Positions 7,876-16,380 of a stretch of DNA of 64,000 nucleotides are shown here, one piece after another. The DNA is taken from NCBI GenBank assembly GCA_036787895.1, contig DAIQOK010000013.1, positions 26,387 to 90,386 on the forward strand, written 5' to 3'. The position numbers and the translations under genes were made by a program. The notes under the pieces were generated by a model. That model ran no database searches, was not told the origin of the DNA, and saw only the letters and a list, made by a program, of their open reading frames with translations. Within the stretch, counting starts at the first letter, position 1; the number at the start of each line of letters is the position of its first letter. The stretch comes from UBA7662 sp036787895 (GTDB taxonomy: Bacteria; Bacteroidota; Bacteroidia; UBA7662).

Positions 7876-7900
7876 AGCACCTACACCGGTATTGCCCATA

Positions 7901-7944
7901 AAAAACCCCGATTAACGGACTTAAGTCCGCTAATCAGGGTTTTT
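7901..7944. terminator. Bidirectional terminator between convergent genes
   Basis: Two 22-base arms at 7901-7922 and 7923-7944 pair along their full length with two G-T mismatches. The A-run on the left and T-run on the right give U-tracts in both directions, serving the bestrophin gene on plus and the protease gene on minus. Confidence 0.9.
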
Positions 7945-7958
7945 CTTATGAACCAAAC

Positions 7959-10550
7959 TTAGCCTTTTAAAGCCAATTCAATTTTGTAACGCAGGTTTTC
8001 ACGGTGCGCTTTGGTTTCGGCATCACCGGCAGTGGCGGCTTTAAGTTGGGCATTCAGGCGGGTGAGATTAGCTAGGGCAACCGACTGCGCAATGTAGTCG
8101 TGACCTGAATCTTTGCCTTTCACCAAACCGGCAGCCATGATCAGTCGTTCCACATATTCCTGTTGTAGATTCTGTCGGAAACTGTTCACGCTTCCACCTG
8201 CATCGGCCTGAAAAATGCCGTTGGTGAGATCGGTCATCATCTCTGCTAAACCATATTGATTGCCATACAATTTGCTGTCGGTAATACGCTGCATGGTGGC
8301 TGGATGTAACAGATGCGCCAATACATTTTTCTGAATGCTCAGTGCACGACTGTGGATTTTAGGATCTTCACCGGCGGCGAAGAAGTTAAAACCGCGGCGT
8401 TGTACCTGCAAATGACTGTAGAGTTCGTTGGCAGCATCAAAGGCATTCGGGGCAAAGATGTATTTGTTCAACGTAGCCATGGCGCGTTTCTGATCGGCTT
8501 TGCTGACGGGCGTAAACGGTGTTTTTGCACCTTCCTGACCAATAAATCCGCGCTCCACGTACACTCCGCCAATGTAGCGGGATACGGTTGCGCCGGCATT
8601 GTTCATTTCGCTGCCTAAAATCATATAGGCGTTCAGCATTTCCTGGTACGATTGTCCGTCTTTGCTGTAATTTTTCTTGAGGTCGGTGGTGAGTTTGTTC
8701 ACCAGCTGAAAACGTTCCTCACTGTAGGCAATCGCATCTGACGACATATCGTTCACATTCACCCGTGGATCGATAGCTTTGCCAGGGGCGCGCATATCGT
8801 CGGCATCGTTGCCGAAGATGAGGGCAGGTTCGGTAGAACGGCTGAGGATTTTATTGAGGCGGGCTTCTTCTTCATTGGCTGTAGCTGCAGCCGGGCTATA
8901 GCCATATTCGATCGCCCACATATCGTAAGGACCGGTACGGGTGGTGAAGTAATTACCCTGCTTGCTTGGATCAAGAGCGATGTTCACCGCCGGATAATCC
9001 ATCACTGAACCTACCAGACCAACCGACTCGGTGAGGGCCTTATTGTGGAGGTCTTTAGGTGCATGCAACTGACTCGCCTTCATATTGTGGTTCAAACCCA
9101 TGGTGTGCCCCATTTCGTGCATGACCAAATAGTATAACGACTCATCGAGATAAGCCTTTTTCCGCTCGGCGCTGGCACCAGTGGCTTCCAACACCTGGTT
9201 GCCCAGCAGGAAGTTGTGCTGCAGGTGGCTGGCCAGCATACAGCTGTGACCGGCAATGCTGTGATCCATTTCCTCGTGACCTACCAGTCCGCTATTGTTA
9301 TACAAATCGGCTTGACGCAAACGGTTGGAAACAAATACATACTCCAACATGATATCAGCACCTAAAATCTGACCGGTAAGCGGATTGGTAAAACTTGGGC
9401 CATAACCACCAAAAGGCGGATAAGGAGAAGACGTCCAGCGTAAAACATTGTAGCGGATATCACCGGCGTCCCAATCGGCATCGTCGGGTTGGATTTTCAT
9501 GACGATGGCATTTTTGAAACCGGCCTTTTCGAAGGCTTCGTTCCATTTTAAACCGGCAGCCACGATGGTCTCGCGAAATTCGAGTGGCGTGGTGTTTTCT
9601 ACCCACCAGGTGATGGGCTCTACTGGCTCACTGATGGCCGCGGTCGGGTCTTTTTTCACGAGGTGCCAGCGGTTGATCACATCCTTATAAGGCGTGGCAT
9701 TGGGCGAGGTCATGTCGTCGACTTGGCGACCGAAATAACCAACCCGTGGATCATCGCGACGGGGCTGGTAGTCGTTCTCAGGCATGGCGATGAAGCTGTG
9801 CTGCAAACGTACGGTAACTGCACGGGGGTCGGTAACGTCTTTGCCGCCGCCGTTGATGGCACTTGGATTATCATATACCAAATCCACTACCACATCGGTA
9901 TTCGCCGGGTACGACTTGATGCTGTGGTATTTCGACTTGGCTTTATTGAGGTTGCCCAGATTAAACTGGCTCGGTGAAGCACCAGGAAACTGGGGTGGTT
10001 TAACACGGTCGAGTTTTTCGTCCATGAGCAAACTGCTGGCATCGATGAGGATGAGGCCTTCCTTTTCATCTTCGGCAATCACCTTTTCGCTGAGCAATAA
10101 GGCCGGGCTCACATTGGCATCGGCCGACTTGCTGATGGCATTGTTCGGGTCGAAATAGAAGTTGGTATTCATCATCTCAAAGTCGATACGATCGAAATAA
10201 CGACTTACCCGGAAAACCGCATTATTACGGAAAGAACCGCGGAATAAACCCACGCGAGCCAACCCATTTTCGGAATAACTCCAATAAATAAACGCTTTGC
10301 CAATTTGGTCTTTTTTCAATAACAGGAAAGTTTTCCCATCGGTGGTATCTTGATAGATGGTCATGAGGCCTTCGAATTTCACGGCCGCTTTGGTTTTAGA
10401 GGCAATGGTTACTTTTTTAGATTCGGCAGGAGCTGCTTTGGGTGCCTCGGCTGCCGGCTTTTTTTTCTTTTTGCCAAAGGCGAGGGCATCACCCGGTGCA
10501 GTGGCAGCGCAAACCAGTAAGAGCGCGGTTGCCCAGATTATTTTTTTCAT
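7959..10550 (-). CDS. Zinc-dependent metalloprotease of the DUF5117/DUF5118 type
   Basis: 863 residues with a signal peptide (MKKIIWATALLLVCAATAPGDALA) followed by a lysine/alanine/proline linker (KKKKKPAAEAPKAAPAE). The metzincin zinc motif HExxHxxGxxH is complete as HEMGHTMGLNH, with histidines 478, 482 and 488. The N-terminal part (FEGLMTIYQDTTDGKTFLLLKKDQIGKAFIY) and the segment VEPITWWVENTTPLEFRETIVAAGLKWNEAFEKAGF are typical of this large secreted family, common in Bacteroidota. Likely a periplasmic or exported peptidase; no T9SS sorting domain is visible at its C-terminus. Substrate unknown. A -7 box lies at 10572-10579. Confidence 0.88.
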   Translation of the reverse strand: MKKIIWATALLLVCAATAPGDALAFGKKKKKPAAEAPKAAPAESKKVTIASKTKAAVKFEGLMTIYQDTTDGKTFLLLKKDQIGKAFIYWSYSENGLARVGLFRGSFRNNAVFRVSRYFDRIDFEMMNTNFYFDPNNAISKSADANVSPALLLSEKVIAEDEKEGLILIDASSLLMDEKLDRVKPPQFPGASPSQFNLGNLNKAKSKYHSIKSYPANTDVVVDLVYDNPSAINGGGKDVTDPRAVTVRLQHSFIAMPENDYQPRRDDPRVGYFGRQVDDMTSPNATPYKDVINRWHLVKKDPTAAISEPVEPITWWVENTTPLEFRETIVAAGLKWNEAFEKAGFKNAIVMKIQPDDADWDAGDIRYNVLRWTSSPYPPFGGYGPSFTNPLTGQILGADIMLEYVFVSNRLRQADLYNNSGLVGHEEMDHSIAGHSCMLASHLQHNFLLGNQVLEATGASAERKKAYLDESLYYLVMHEMGHTMGLNHNMKASQLHAPKDLHNKALTESVGLVGSVMDYPAVNIALDPSKQGNYFTTRTGPYDMWAIEYGYSPAAATANEEEARLNKILSRSTEPALIFGNDADDMRAPGKAIDPRVNVNDMSSDAIAYSEERFQLVNKLTTDLKKNYSKDGQSYQEMLNAYMILGSEMNNAGATVSRYIGGVYVERGFIGQEGAKTPFTPVSKADQKRAMATLNKYIFAPNAFDAANELYSHLQVQRRGFNFFAAGEDPKIHSRALSIQKNVLAHLLHPATMQRITDSKLYGNQYGLAEMMTDLTNGIFQADAGGSVNSFRQNLQQEYVERLIMAAGLVKGKDSGHDYIAQSVALANLTRLNAQLKAATAGDAETKAHRENLRYKIELALKG

Positions 10551-10571
10551 ACTTCAGACTTAGGTTATCTC

Positions 10572-10579
10572 CAAAAATA
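10572..10579 (-). promoter_or_regulatory. -7 element for the protease gene
   Basis: On the minus strand this reads TATTTTTG, an exact TAnnTTTG match, 22 bases before the ATG at 10550. No convincing -33 TTG was found at the usual spacing. Confidence 0.45.
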
Positions 10580-10664
10580 CTCGCAAACAGTATTCGAGTT
10601 TGTTAAAAGGAGATAATTTAAAATGAATAAGCCAGCATATATTTTTATGTTTTTGGTGCTTTTG

Positions 10665-10858
10665 CTCGTGAACCGGGCCCTCGGCTCCGCTCAGGCACCG
10701 GTTCTCTTGCTTGGGCGTTGCGGTTATTGTCTCCGTGCTTTCGGGCCTTCGGCTCCGCTCAGGCACCGAAAGGGCCGTTAGAGGAATCCCAATAAGACAA
10801 GGTGTCTATACCATGCTACGGTGCCTGAGCGAAGCCGAAGGCAACGTAGCTGGGCAAG
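10665..10858. repeat. Direct repeat A: three conserved-core hairpins
   Basis: About 190 bases that recur as repeat B at 11245-11463, on the other side of the GIY-YIG gene. It holds three hairpins with a common core (minus-strand reading TGCCT-GAGCGnAGnCGA-AGGC or its complement): 10671-10703 with outer stem AACCGG/CCGGTT, 10738-10772 with CTTTCGG/CCGAAAG, and 10815-10850 with GCTACG/CGTAGC. The outer stems differ but each is self-complementary. Together with 10551-10664, where I see only the protease promoter, this fills the 320-base gap before the GIY-YIG gene. Confidence 0.85.
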
Positions 10859-10870
10859 CGACCGCTCATA

Positions 10871-11218
10871 CTATTCATCAACTTCATCACTACCCTTAAA
10901 ACGGTTTTCCTTTTGGGTGAAATTCAAATAATGTGATTCGTTTTTACATGAAGCCAGGTCGTGGAGTTTTTTGTAATCACCGGCCATAAGTGCTTCCTTT
11001 TTTTGCCTTGTCCAGCCCTGGATTTGTTTTTCTCGGTGGAAGGCCTGTTCTATTTTGGGGTATTCTTCCCAATACAACAATTTAACCGGTAGTCGTTTTT
11101 TGGTGTGATTGGCTCCTACACCATTTTGGTGTTGTTGAAAACGCAAATTCAAATCGTTGGTACTACCAGTATAGTAGCTACCATCGCAGCACTCGAGTAT
11201 GTATACCCAGCCTTTCAT
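10871..11218 (-). CDS. GIY-YIG nuclease domain protein (UPF0213-like)
   Basis: 115 residues from ATG 11218; upstream in-frame codons are repeat sequence and are excluded. The N-terminus WVYILECCDGSYYTGSTNDLNLRFQQH is the GIY-YIG core: VYI at residues 5-7, YYTG at 15-18, the catalytic Arg in LRFQQH. EEYPKIEQAFHREKQIQGWTRQKKEALM supplies the conserved Glu and the usual C-terminal end of the domain, followed by a short tail. Small stand-alone members are common and mostly uncharacterised; the domain cuts DNA in homing endonucleases, UvrC and transposon-linked enzymes. Here the gene is bracketed by two direct repeats rich in hairpins, which makes an element-associated role worth testing. That role is inference. 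Confidence 0.88.
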   Translation of the reverse strand: MKGWVYILECCDGSYYTGSTNDLNLRFQQHQNGVGANHTKKRLPVKLLYWEEYPKIEQAFHREKQIQGWTRQKKEALMAGDYKKLHDLASCKNESHYLNFTQKENRFKGSDEVDE

Positions 11219-11244
11219 GATATACAAGATAGGAATTTCTTCTA

Positions 11245-11463
11245 CTCGTGAACCGAGCCTTCGGCTCCGCTCAGGCACCGGTTCTCTTGCTTGGGCATTG
11301 CGATTATTGTCTACGTGCTTTCGGCGCTTCGGCTACGCTCAGGCACCGAAAGGGCCGTTTGAAAAATCACAATGAGACAAGGTGTCAAACCAAAGCTACG
11401 GTGCCTGCTGCTACGAAGTGCCGACCTATTCGGCAAGCGAAGCCGAAGGCAACGTAGCTGAGG
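11245..11463. repeat. Direct repeat B: three conserved-core hairpins, one with loop insertion
   Basis: Second copy of repeat A, in the same orientation, starting CTCGTGAACCG in both. Hairpins are at 11251-11283 (stem AACCG/CCGGTT), 11318-11352 (CTTTCGG/CCGAAAG) and 11394-11459 (AGCTACG/CGTAGCT). The third has about 28-30 extra bases in its loop compared with A. The 323-base gap 11219-11541 contains little besides this repeat and a weak promoter-like TATTATTG at 11530-11537 just before the next gene. Confidence 0.85.
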
Positions 11464-11541
11464 TACCGGGATGCTAAAGTTCAATTTCATTTTCCTCCAA
11501 AATTTTCACTCACCCTAACCAACACCTACTATTATTGCACC

Positions 11542-14310
11542 ATGAGTTTCCTGCACGAAGTCGCCCGCGAATTGTATGCCGCCCATGGCAAGGAGATGCA
11601 CCGGGTGGCGGTGGTCTTTCCAAGTCGGCGGGCGGCGGTGTTTTTTCGCAAAGCTTTGCAGGAAGTGCTGCCAGGACCGGCTTTTGCACCGCGGACGCTT
11701 ACGCTCAATGATTTTGTGTACGAAAAAAGTGGCCTGCAAGCTGCCGATCCGGTCCGTTTGCTTTTTGTGCTGTATCAGGTGTATCAGGAACTCATGCCCG
11801 AACATGACGAGGGTTTTGCCCGTTTTTCGAGTTGGGGAAGCAGTTTATTGCGCGATTTTGCGGAGGTAGACAATTATTTACTGGATAGCGATGCCGTTTT
11901 CCATTTTCTCAACCAGGAAAAAGCCATTGAACTTTGGCAGCCCGATCGCGGCGAACTCAGTGCATTTGAACAGGACTACCTCAACTTTTACAGGAGTCTG
12001 GGCAATTTATACCACGGTTTCCGTGAAAAATTACTGGCGCAAGGCAAGGTGTATCCTGCGCTGGCGGCACGTTTACTGACGGAAAACTGGGCGAATAATC
12101 CTCCCCAACCGGAAGAAGAACAAATCTGGTTTTGTGGCTTTAATGCGCTGAATACGGCCGAAATAACGCTGATTAAGCAGCTAAAACACCAAAATAAAGC
12201 GCAAATCCGCTGGGACAGCGACCGTTTTTATCTCGAACACGACCAACACGAAGCCGGTCTATTTTTGCGGCGTTTGCTGGAAGACCCCGACTTAGCCGGC
12301 AATCATATTGCACCCGATAAATTCAATAGTCGGAAAACCATACAATTGGTGCAGGCTGCTGGTCAGCTGGCACAGGTAAAGGCGGCATCCGAACAACTCA
12401 GTGCCTGGCAAAAGGAAGATCCCAACCTCATTAATACTGTATTAGTGCTCGCGGATGAAAGTCTGCTCGTGCCCATGCTCAACAGCCTGCCACCCCATTT
12501 GCAGTTGAATGTAACCATGGGTTACCCGGCCAAACTCGGTCAGGCGAATACCCTGGTAGCCCTTTTGCTGCGTTTGATGCAAAACCGGCAACTGAGCGAA
12601 ACCGGACCGGTATACTATCATCGTGATTTGCTCCCACTGTTAGCTTTGCCCCTGTTGCGCACATCGCAATTCGCACTGTTTAATAAGGACATGATTGAAA
12701 GTAGGCGGGTGCGTATACCATATTCCCTGCTCGAAACTGCACTTATTGACTTACCCGATTTACAGCTTTTATTGAAGCAGGCTGATTTAACCCCTCTACA
12801 ATTTCCAGCCGTTGTTATTCCATTGCTCGAAAAACTGGCTGATAAAAAAGGCATTGACTTCCTTCAGCAACAAATCTGTCTGCAGCTGATTACACTGCTG
12901 CGACGTATGGAAACCTTACTGCAGGAAGAAGAAATCCAACTCGACTGGAAACTCCTGCGCCAACTCTGGCACCAACTGGCTTCGGGCGAAACCCTCGATT
13001 TTTTGGGTGAGCCGCTTGAAGGGCTGCAGTTGATGGGTTTGCTCGAAACCCGCGCCCTCGACTTCAAACGGGTATTGGTAGTTGGCGTAAACGAAGGCAG
13101 TTTGCCCGGCAAGGCATCCGCGCAAAGTTTTATCACTTCTACCCTCCGATTTAACTTCCAGATGCCCGGTTCACGGGAAAAGGAAGCCGTATTTGCCTAT
13201 CATTTTTACCGTTTGTTGCAGGGTGCCGAAGACATTGTACTCACCTACAACGGCGTTCAGGATGATTTTGGCGGTGGCGAACCCAGTCGATATATCCAGC
13301 AAATACGCTATGAACTGGCCAATCATGACCGAATCAAACTGCATGAAAGTCGCATCTCACCTACATTTCGGGCCGAAAAGTTACAGCCACCTACTATCAG
13401 CATCACCCGTACAACCGAATTGCAAACCAAGGTAGAAGCTCGTTTGGCCCGGAGTTTATCACCTTCGGCCATGACGCAGTACATAGAATGCAAGCTGAAA
13501 TTCTATTTCGCCCAACTCGAAGGTCTGCAGGAGGAAGATGAAATTGCCGAACAGCTCGACTTCCGCAGCATTGGCACCGTTTTGCACCGAAGCTTGGAAT
13601 TATTGTACGAACCCTACCTCAACCAGCCGCTGCAATCCAGCCATATCGAGGCCATGCGAGCGGCTTTACCGGGATATTTTGATACGGCTATGCAGGAAAG
13701 TATGCAGCATGCACCTACCGATATCGGGCTCAATCTCCTCATCCGTGAAGTCTGCCGCGATTACCTGGAGCGTTTTCTGAAACAGGAAAAAAGTTTGGTC
13801 GAAAAAATATCAGCCGATGGAAATACGCTCGACATACTTGCCAGTGAATTGAAGATGGAGCACAAATTTTCGCTCAATGGACTGGAAGTTGGCATAAAAG
13901 GTATCGCCGACCGGGTTGACCGCTTTCAGGGCCAGTTGCGAATAACAGATTATAAAACCGGTAATTTCGAAGCAAACGACATCAGTGTAATTGATATTCA
14001 GGCCGATTTGCGGAATCCTAAAAAAGTAAAAGCCCTTCAGCTCCTCACCTATGCCTGGTTATATTGGAAAAATCAGCCGGAAACCGAAAGTGTGGTATCG
14101 GGCATTTGGTCGTTCCGGAAAATGAATGCCGGCTTGGCCACCGCCAGCGTAAACGCGCAGGAAAAACTCAACCCTGCCTTGCTTCAGGAATTTGGGACAT
14201 TTCTGGAGAGCTTGCTCAGTGAAATTGCCGATCCCAACACCATTTTTACACAGACCAGCGATGAAAAGCTGTGCGAAAAATGTAACTTCCGCCAGATTTG
14301 TCAGCGATGA
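11542..14310 (+). CDS. AddB-like PD-(D/E)XK nuclease/helicase-like protein
   Basis: 922 residues. The N-terminal region (MHRVAVVFPSRRAAVFFRKAL) and central RVLVVGVNEGSLPG resemble the AddB/RecC-type inactivated helicase body; I see no intact Walker A motif. The C-terminal third is a RecB-like nuclease: LSPSAMTQYIECKLKFYF with C650, the catalytic ITDYKTG with D803 and K805, and CEKCNFRQIC at 911-920, giving the four cysteines expected for the iron-sulfur staple of AddB nucleases. Such proteins act in double-strand-break resection with an AddA partner, which is not adjacent here. The next gene overlaps its stop by 4 bases, so they share a transcript. Confidence 0.85.
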   Translation: MSFLHEVARELYAAHGKEMHRVAVVFPSRRAAVFFRKALQEVLPGPAFAPRTLTLNDFVYEKSGLQAADPVRLLFVLYQVYQELMPEHDEGFARFSSWGSSLLRDFAEVDNYLLDSDAVFHFLNQEKAIELWQPDRGELSAFEQDYLNFYRSLGNLYHGFREKLLAQGKVYPALAARLLTENWANNPPQPEEEQIWFCGFNALNTAEITLIKQLKHQNKAQIRWDSDRFYLEHDQHEAGLFLRRLLEDPDLAGNHIAPDKFNSRKTIQLVQAAGQLAQVKAASEQLSAWQKEDPNLINTVLVLADESLLVPMLNSLPPHLQLNVTMGYPAKLGQANTLVALLLRLMQNRQLSETGPVYYHRDLLPLLALPLLRTSQFALFNKDMIESRRVRIPYSLLETALIDLPDLQLLLKQADLTPLQFPAVVIPLLEKLADKKGIDFLQQQICLQLITLLRRMETLLQEEEIQLDWKLLRQLWHQLASGETLDFLGEPLEGLQLMGLLETRALDFKRVLVVGVNEGSLPGKASAQSFITSTLRFNFQMPGSREKEAVFAYHFYRLLQGAEDIVLTYNGVQDDFGGGEPSRYIQQIRYELANHDRIKLHESRISPTFRAEKLQPPTISITRTTELQTKVEARLARSLSPSAMTQYIECKLKFYFAQLEGLQEEDEIAEQLDFRSIGTVLHRSLELLYEPYLNQPLQSSHIEAMRAALPGYFDTAMQESMQHAPTDIGLNLLIREVCRDYLERFLKQEKSLVEKISADGNTLDILASELKMEHKFSLNGLEVGIKGIADRVDRFQGQLRITDYKTGNFEANDISVIDIQADLRNPKKVKALQLLTYAWLYWKNQPETESVVSGIWSFRKMNAGLATASVNAQEKLNPALLQEFGTFLESLLSEIADPNTIFTQTSDEKLCEKCNFRQICQR

Positions 14311-15155
14311 AACTGCTCCAGCGGCTGCTTTATACCCTTTTTTACGGAAACATCTGGATAGCCACCGCTGCCGCACTGAGCTGCTGGCAAACTGCCCTGC
14401 TGTTGGAGTTGGCTTTACCGTCCTTGCTGTATGTTTTTGTGTTTTGCGCCACACTCTTCAGTTATAATTTCGATCGTTATACCGAACGACTGGCTTTTTC
14501 GGCCAGTTACCAAACCCGCCACCAATGGTTGTTTGATCACCGCAAAGAGCTCGCTTTTTTTACCGCACTACCCGGATTGGCTTGGATCATTTTATGCTAT
14601 TGGTTGCCCATGCCGGTCATCAGCTGGCTGATTCATCTCGGCATTATTTCCGTGGGTTATTCCGTTCCGCTCTGGAAGAAAAAAAACGGAGAGCGTTTTG
14701 CCCTCCGGAAAATCGGCATGACCAAAGCTATTTTTGTCGCCTATGTGTGGGCAGCAGTAGGTGTTGCGCTGCCGGTGGTATGGTCGGGTTACGCCTTCGA
14801 TAGTCGTTTTTATATTGAATTTATAGCGCGTTTTTGTTTTATACTGGCCTTATGTATTCCTTTCGATTTGCGTGATGAACCTATTGATCGGGGTCATGGT
14901 ATGCTAACCCTACCGGTATTGATGGGACGCGACAACGCCATGAAACTGGCGTATCTGCTTTTGGTGGTTCAGGCGATTTTGTTGTTTAGTTATTTGCCGA
15001 TTTGGTCTTTTGGCTTTCTCCTGCTTAGCTTGATTTATGCTGCTTACGCCATGTTTTTTGCCGTGAAAAACGGGCACGATATGGCCTTTTCTGCCGGCAT
15101 CGACGGCGCCATAGTCGTTCAGGCACTTTTGCTGGGCATGGGCTTTGCCCTTTAA
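14307..15155 (+). CDS. UbiA-superfamily-like integral membrane protein
   Basis: 282 residues from ATG 14307, which overlaps the previous stop (ATGA). About eight or nine hydrophobic segments are spread along the chain. LFSYNFDRYTE at residues about 50-60 and LCIPFDLRDEPIDRGHGM at about 185-202 sit where the two Asp-rich motifs of UbiA prenyltransferases occur, although both are degenerate compared with NDxxDxxxD. It may transfer an isoprenoid group in the membrane or be a divergent member with another role. Translation appears coupled to the AddB-like gene and it is followed after 16 bases by the methyltransferase. Confidence 0.65.
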   Translation: MKLLQRLLYTLFYGNIWIATAAALSCWQTALLLELALPSLLYVFVFCATLFSYNFDRYTERLAFSASYQTRHQWLFDHRKELAFFTALPGLAWIILCYWLPMPVISWLIHLGIISVGYSVPLWKKKNGERFALRKIGMTKAIFVAYVWAAVGVALPVVWSGYAFDSRFYIEFIARFCFILALCIPFDLRDEPIDRGHGMLTLPVLMGRDNAMKLAYLLLVVQAILLFSYLPIWSFGFLLLSLIYAAYAMFFAVKNGHDMAFSAGIDGAIVVQALLLGMGFAL

Positions 15156-15171
15156 GCCTTACTTTTACCCC

Positions 15172-16347
15172 ATGTTTGCCAAACTCGTCCTCAAAAGCGG
15201 TCGCGACCGTTCCATACTCAACCGCCACCCCTGGATATTTTCCGGCGCCGTTAAAAACTGGCCCGAAGCCGAAAACGGCGACATCATCGCCGTCACCGAC
15301 AACAACGACCAACTGCTGGGCTATGGCTTTTATTCCCCCAAAAGCCAGATCTGTTGCCGCATTTTTGAATTCAGCAAAACCGAAATCGCCGCTTTCGAAC
15401 CCGGTTATTGGTACAAAAAAATCGAAAGCGCACTGAGGCTGCGTCAAAGTTTCCTCGACTTCAAACAAACCAATTGTTTCCGGCTATTGCATGCTGAGGG
15501 CGACTTTCTGCCCGGCGTCATCGCCGATGTGTATGGCGAAGTGGTGGTGATGCAGGTGCTCATCAAGGGTACCGAAAAAATTTTCCCGGCCATCGAAGCT
15601 GCCATGATCCAATTGGGTTTCCCCCACATCTACCTCAAACAAAAAGAAAACTCCGGTTTTCTGGAGGCGGTGAGTCTGCCCAAAGGCTGGCGGGGCGAAG
15701 CTGTGGCCATGCCTTTAACGGTCTTGGAAAACGGCATTAAGTTTATTGTAGATGTAGAAACCGGCCAAAAAACCGGCTTTTTCATCGACCAGCGCGACAA
15801 CCGTTCCCTCACCCGCGAATATGTGAAGGACAAAATGGTGCTCAACGCTTTCAGTTATACAGGAGGCTTTAGCCTTTACGCCCTGGCCGGTGGTGCCGCC
15901 GAAGTGCATTCGGTCGACATCTCCAAAGACGCCATTGCCCGCGCCGATGCCATGGTGAAACTGAATTTCCCCGACGCCAAACACCGCGCCATAGCTGAGG
16001 ATTGTTTCGACTATCTCCGGAACTGCGAAACCAAATACGACGTCATTGTGCTCGACCCGCCGGCATTTGCCAAAAATGCAAAGTCGGTACCCAACGCTGC
16101 CCGAGGTTACAAAGACCTCAACCTGCTCGCCATGAAAAATCTGCGGCCGGGTGGTTTGTTGTTCACCTACAGCTGCTCGCAAAACATCACCCCTGATTTG
16201 TTCCGAAAAATTGTGTTCGGTGCCGCTGTCGATGCCGGCAAAGAAGTCCGCATTCTCCGCTTCCTCTCCCAAGCCGACGACCACCCCATCAACATTTATC
16301 ACCCGGAAGGAGAATATTTGAAGGGGTTGCTGCTGTATGTGGAGTAA
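15172..16347 (+). CDS. rlmI: Class I rRNA large-subunit methyltransferase, RlmI type
   Basis: 391 residues from ATG 15172. An N-terminal PUA-like domain (LKSGRDRSILNRHPWIFSGAV) is followed by the central domain and a Rossmann methyltransferase: VDVETGQKTGFFIDQRDNR, VLNAFSYTGGFSLYALAGGAAEVHSVDIS for SAM binding, and the catalytic-region motif VIVLDPPAFAKN. YSCSQNI near the end is also typical. RlmI methylates cytosine 1962 of E. coli 23S rRNA; exact target here is inferred. Last gene of the three-gene run; the following 700 bases are repeats. Confidence 0.88.
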   Translation: MFAKLVLKSGRDRSILNRHPWIFSGAVKNWPEAENGDIIAVTDNNDQLLGYGFYSPKSQICCRIFEFSKTEIAAFEPGYWYKKIESALRLRQSFLDFKQTNCFRLLHAEGDFLPGVIADVYGEVVVMQVLIKGTEKIFPAIEAAMIQLGFPHIYLKQKENSGFLEAVSLPKGWRGEAVAMPLTVLENGIKFIVDVETGQKTGFFIDQRDNRSLTREYVKDKMVLNAFSYTGGFSLYALAGGAAEVHSVDISKDAIARADAMVKLNFPDAKHRAIAEDCFDYLRNCETKYDVIVLDPPAFAKNAKSVPNAARGYKDLNLLAMKNLRPGGLLFTYSCSQNITPDLFRKIVFGAAVDAGKEVRILRFLSQADDHPINIYHPEGEYLKGLLLYVE

Positions 16348-16380
16348 TGAGTTGAAGCAGTTGAGCGAGTTGGGGTAGTT

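Noticed and set aside
10560..10766. Minus-strand frame starting MPERSRR in repeat A (also in repeat B)
   Set aside because: The reading comes from the hairpin core in repeat DNA; no protein features.
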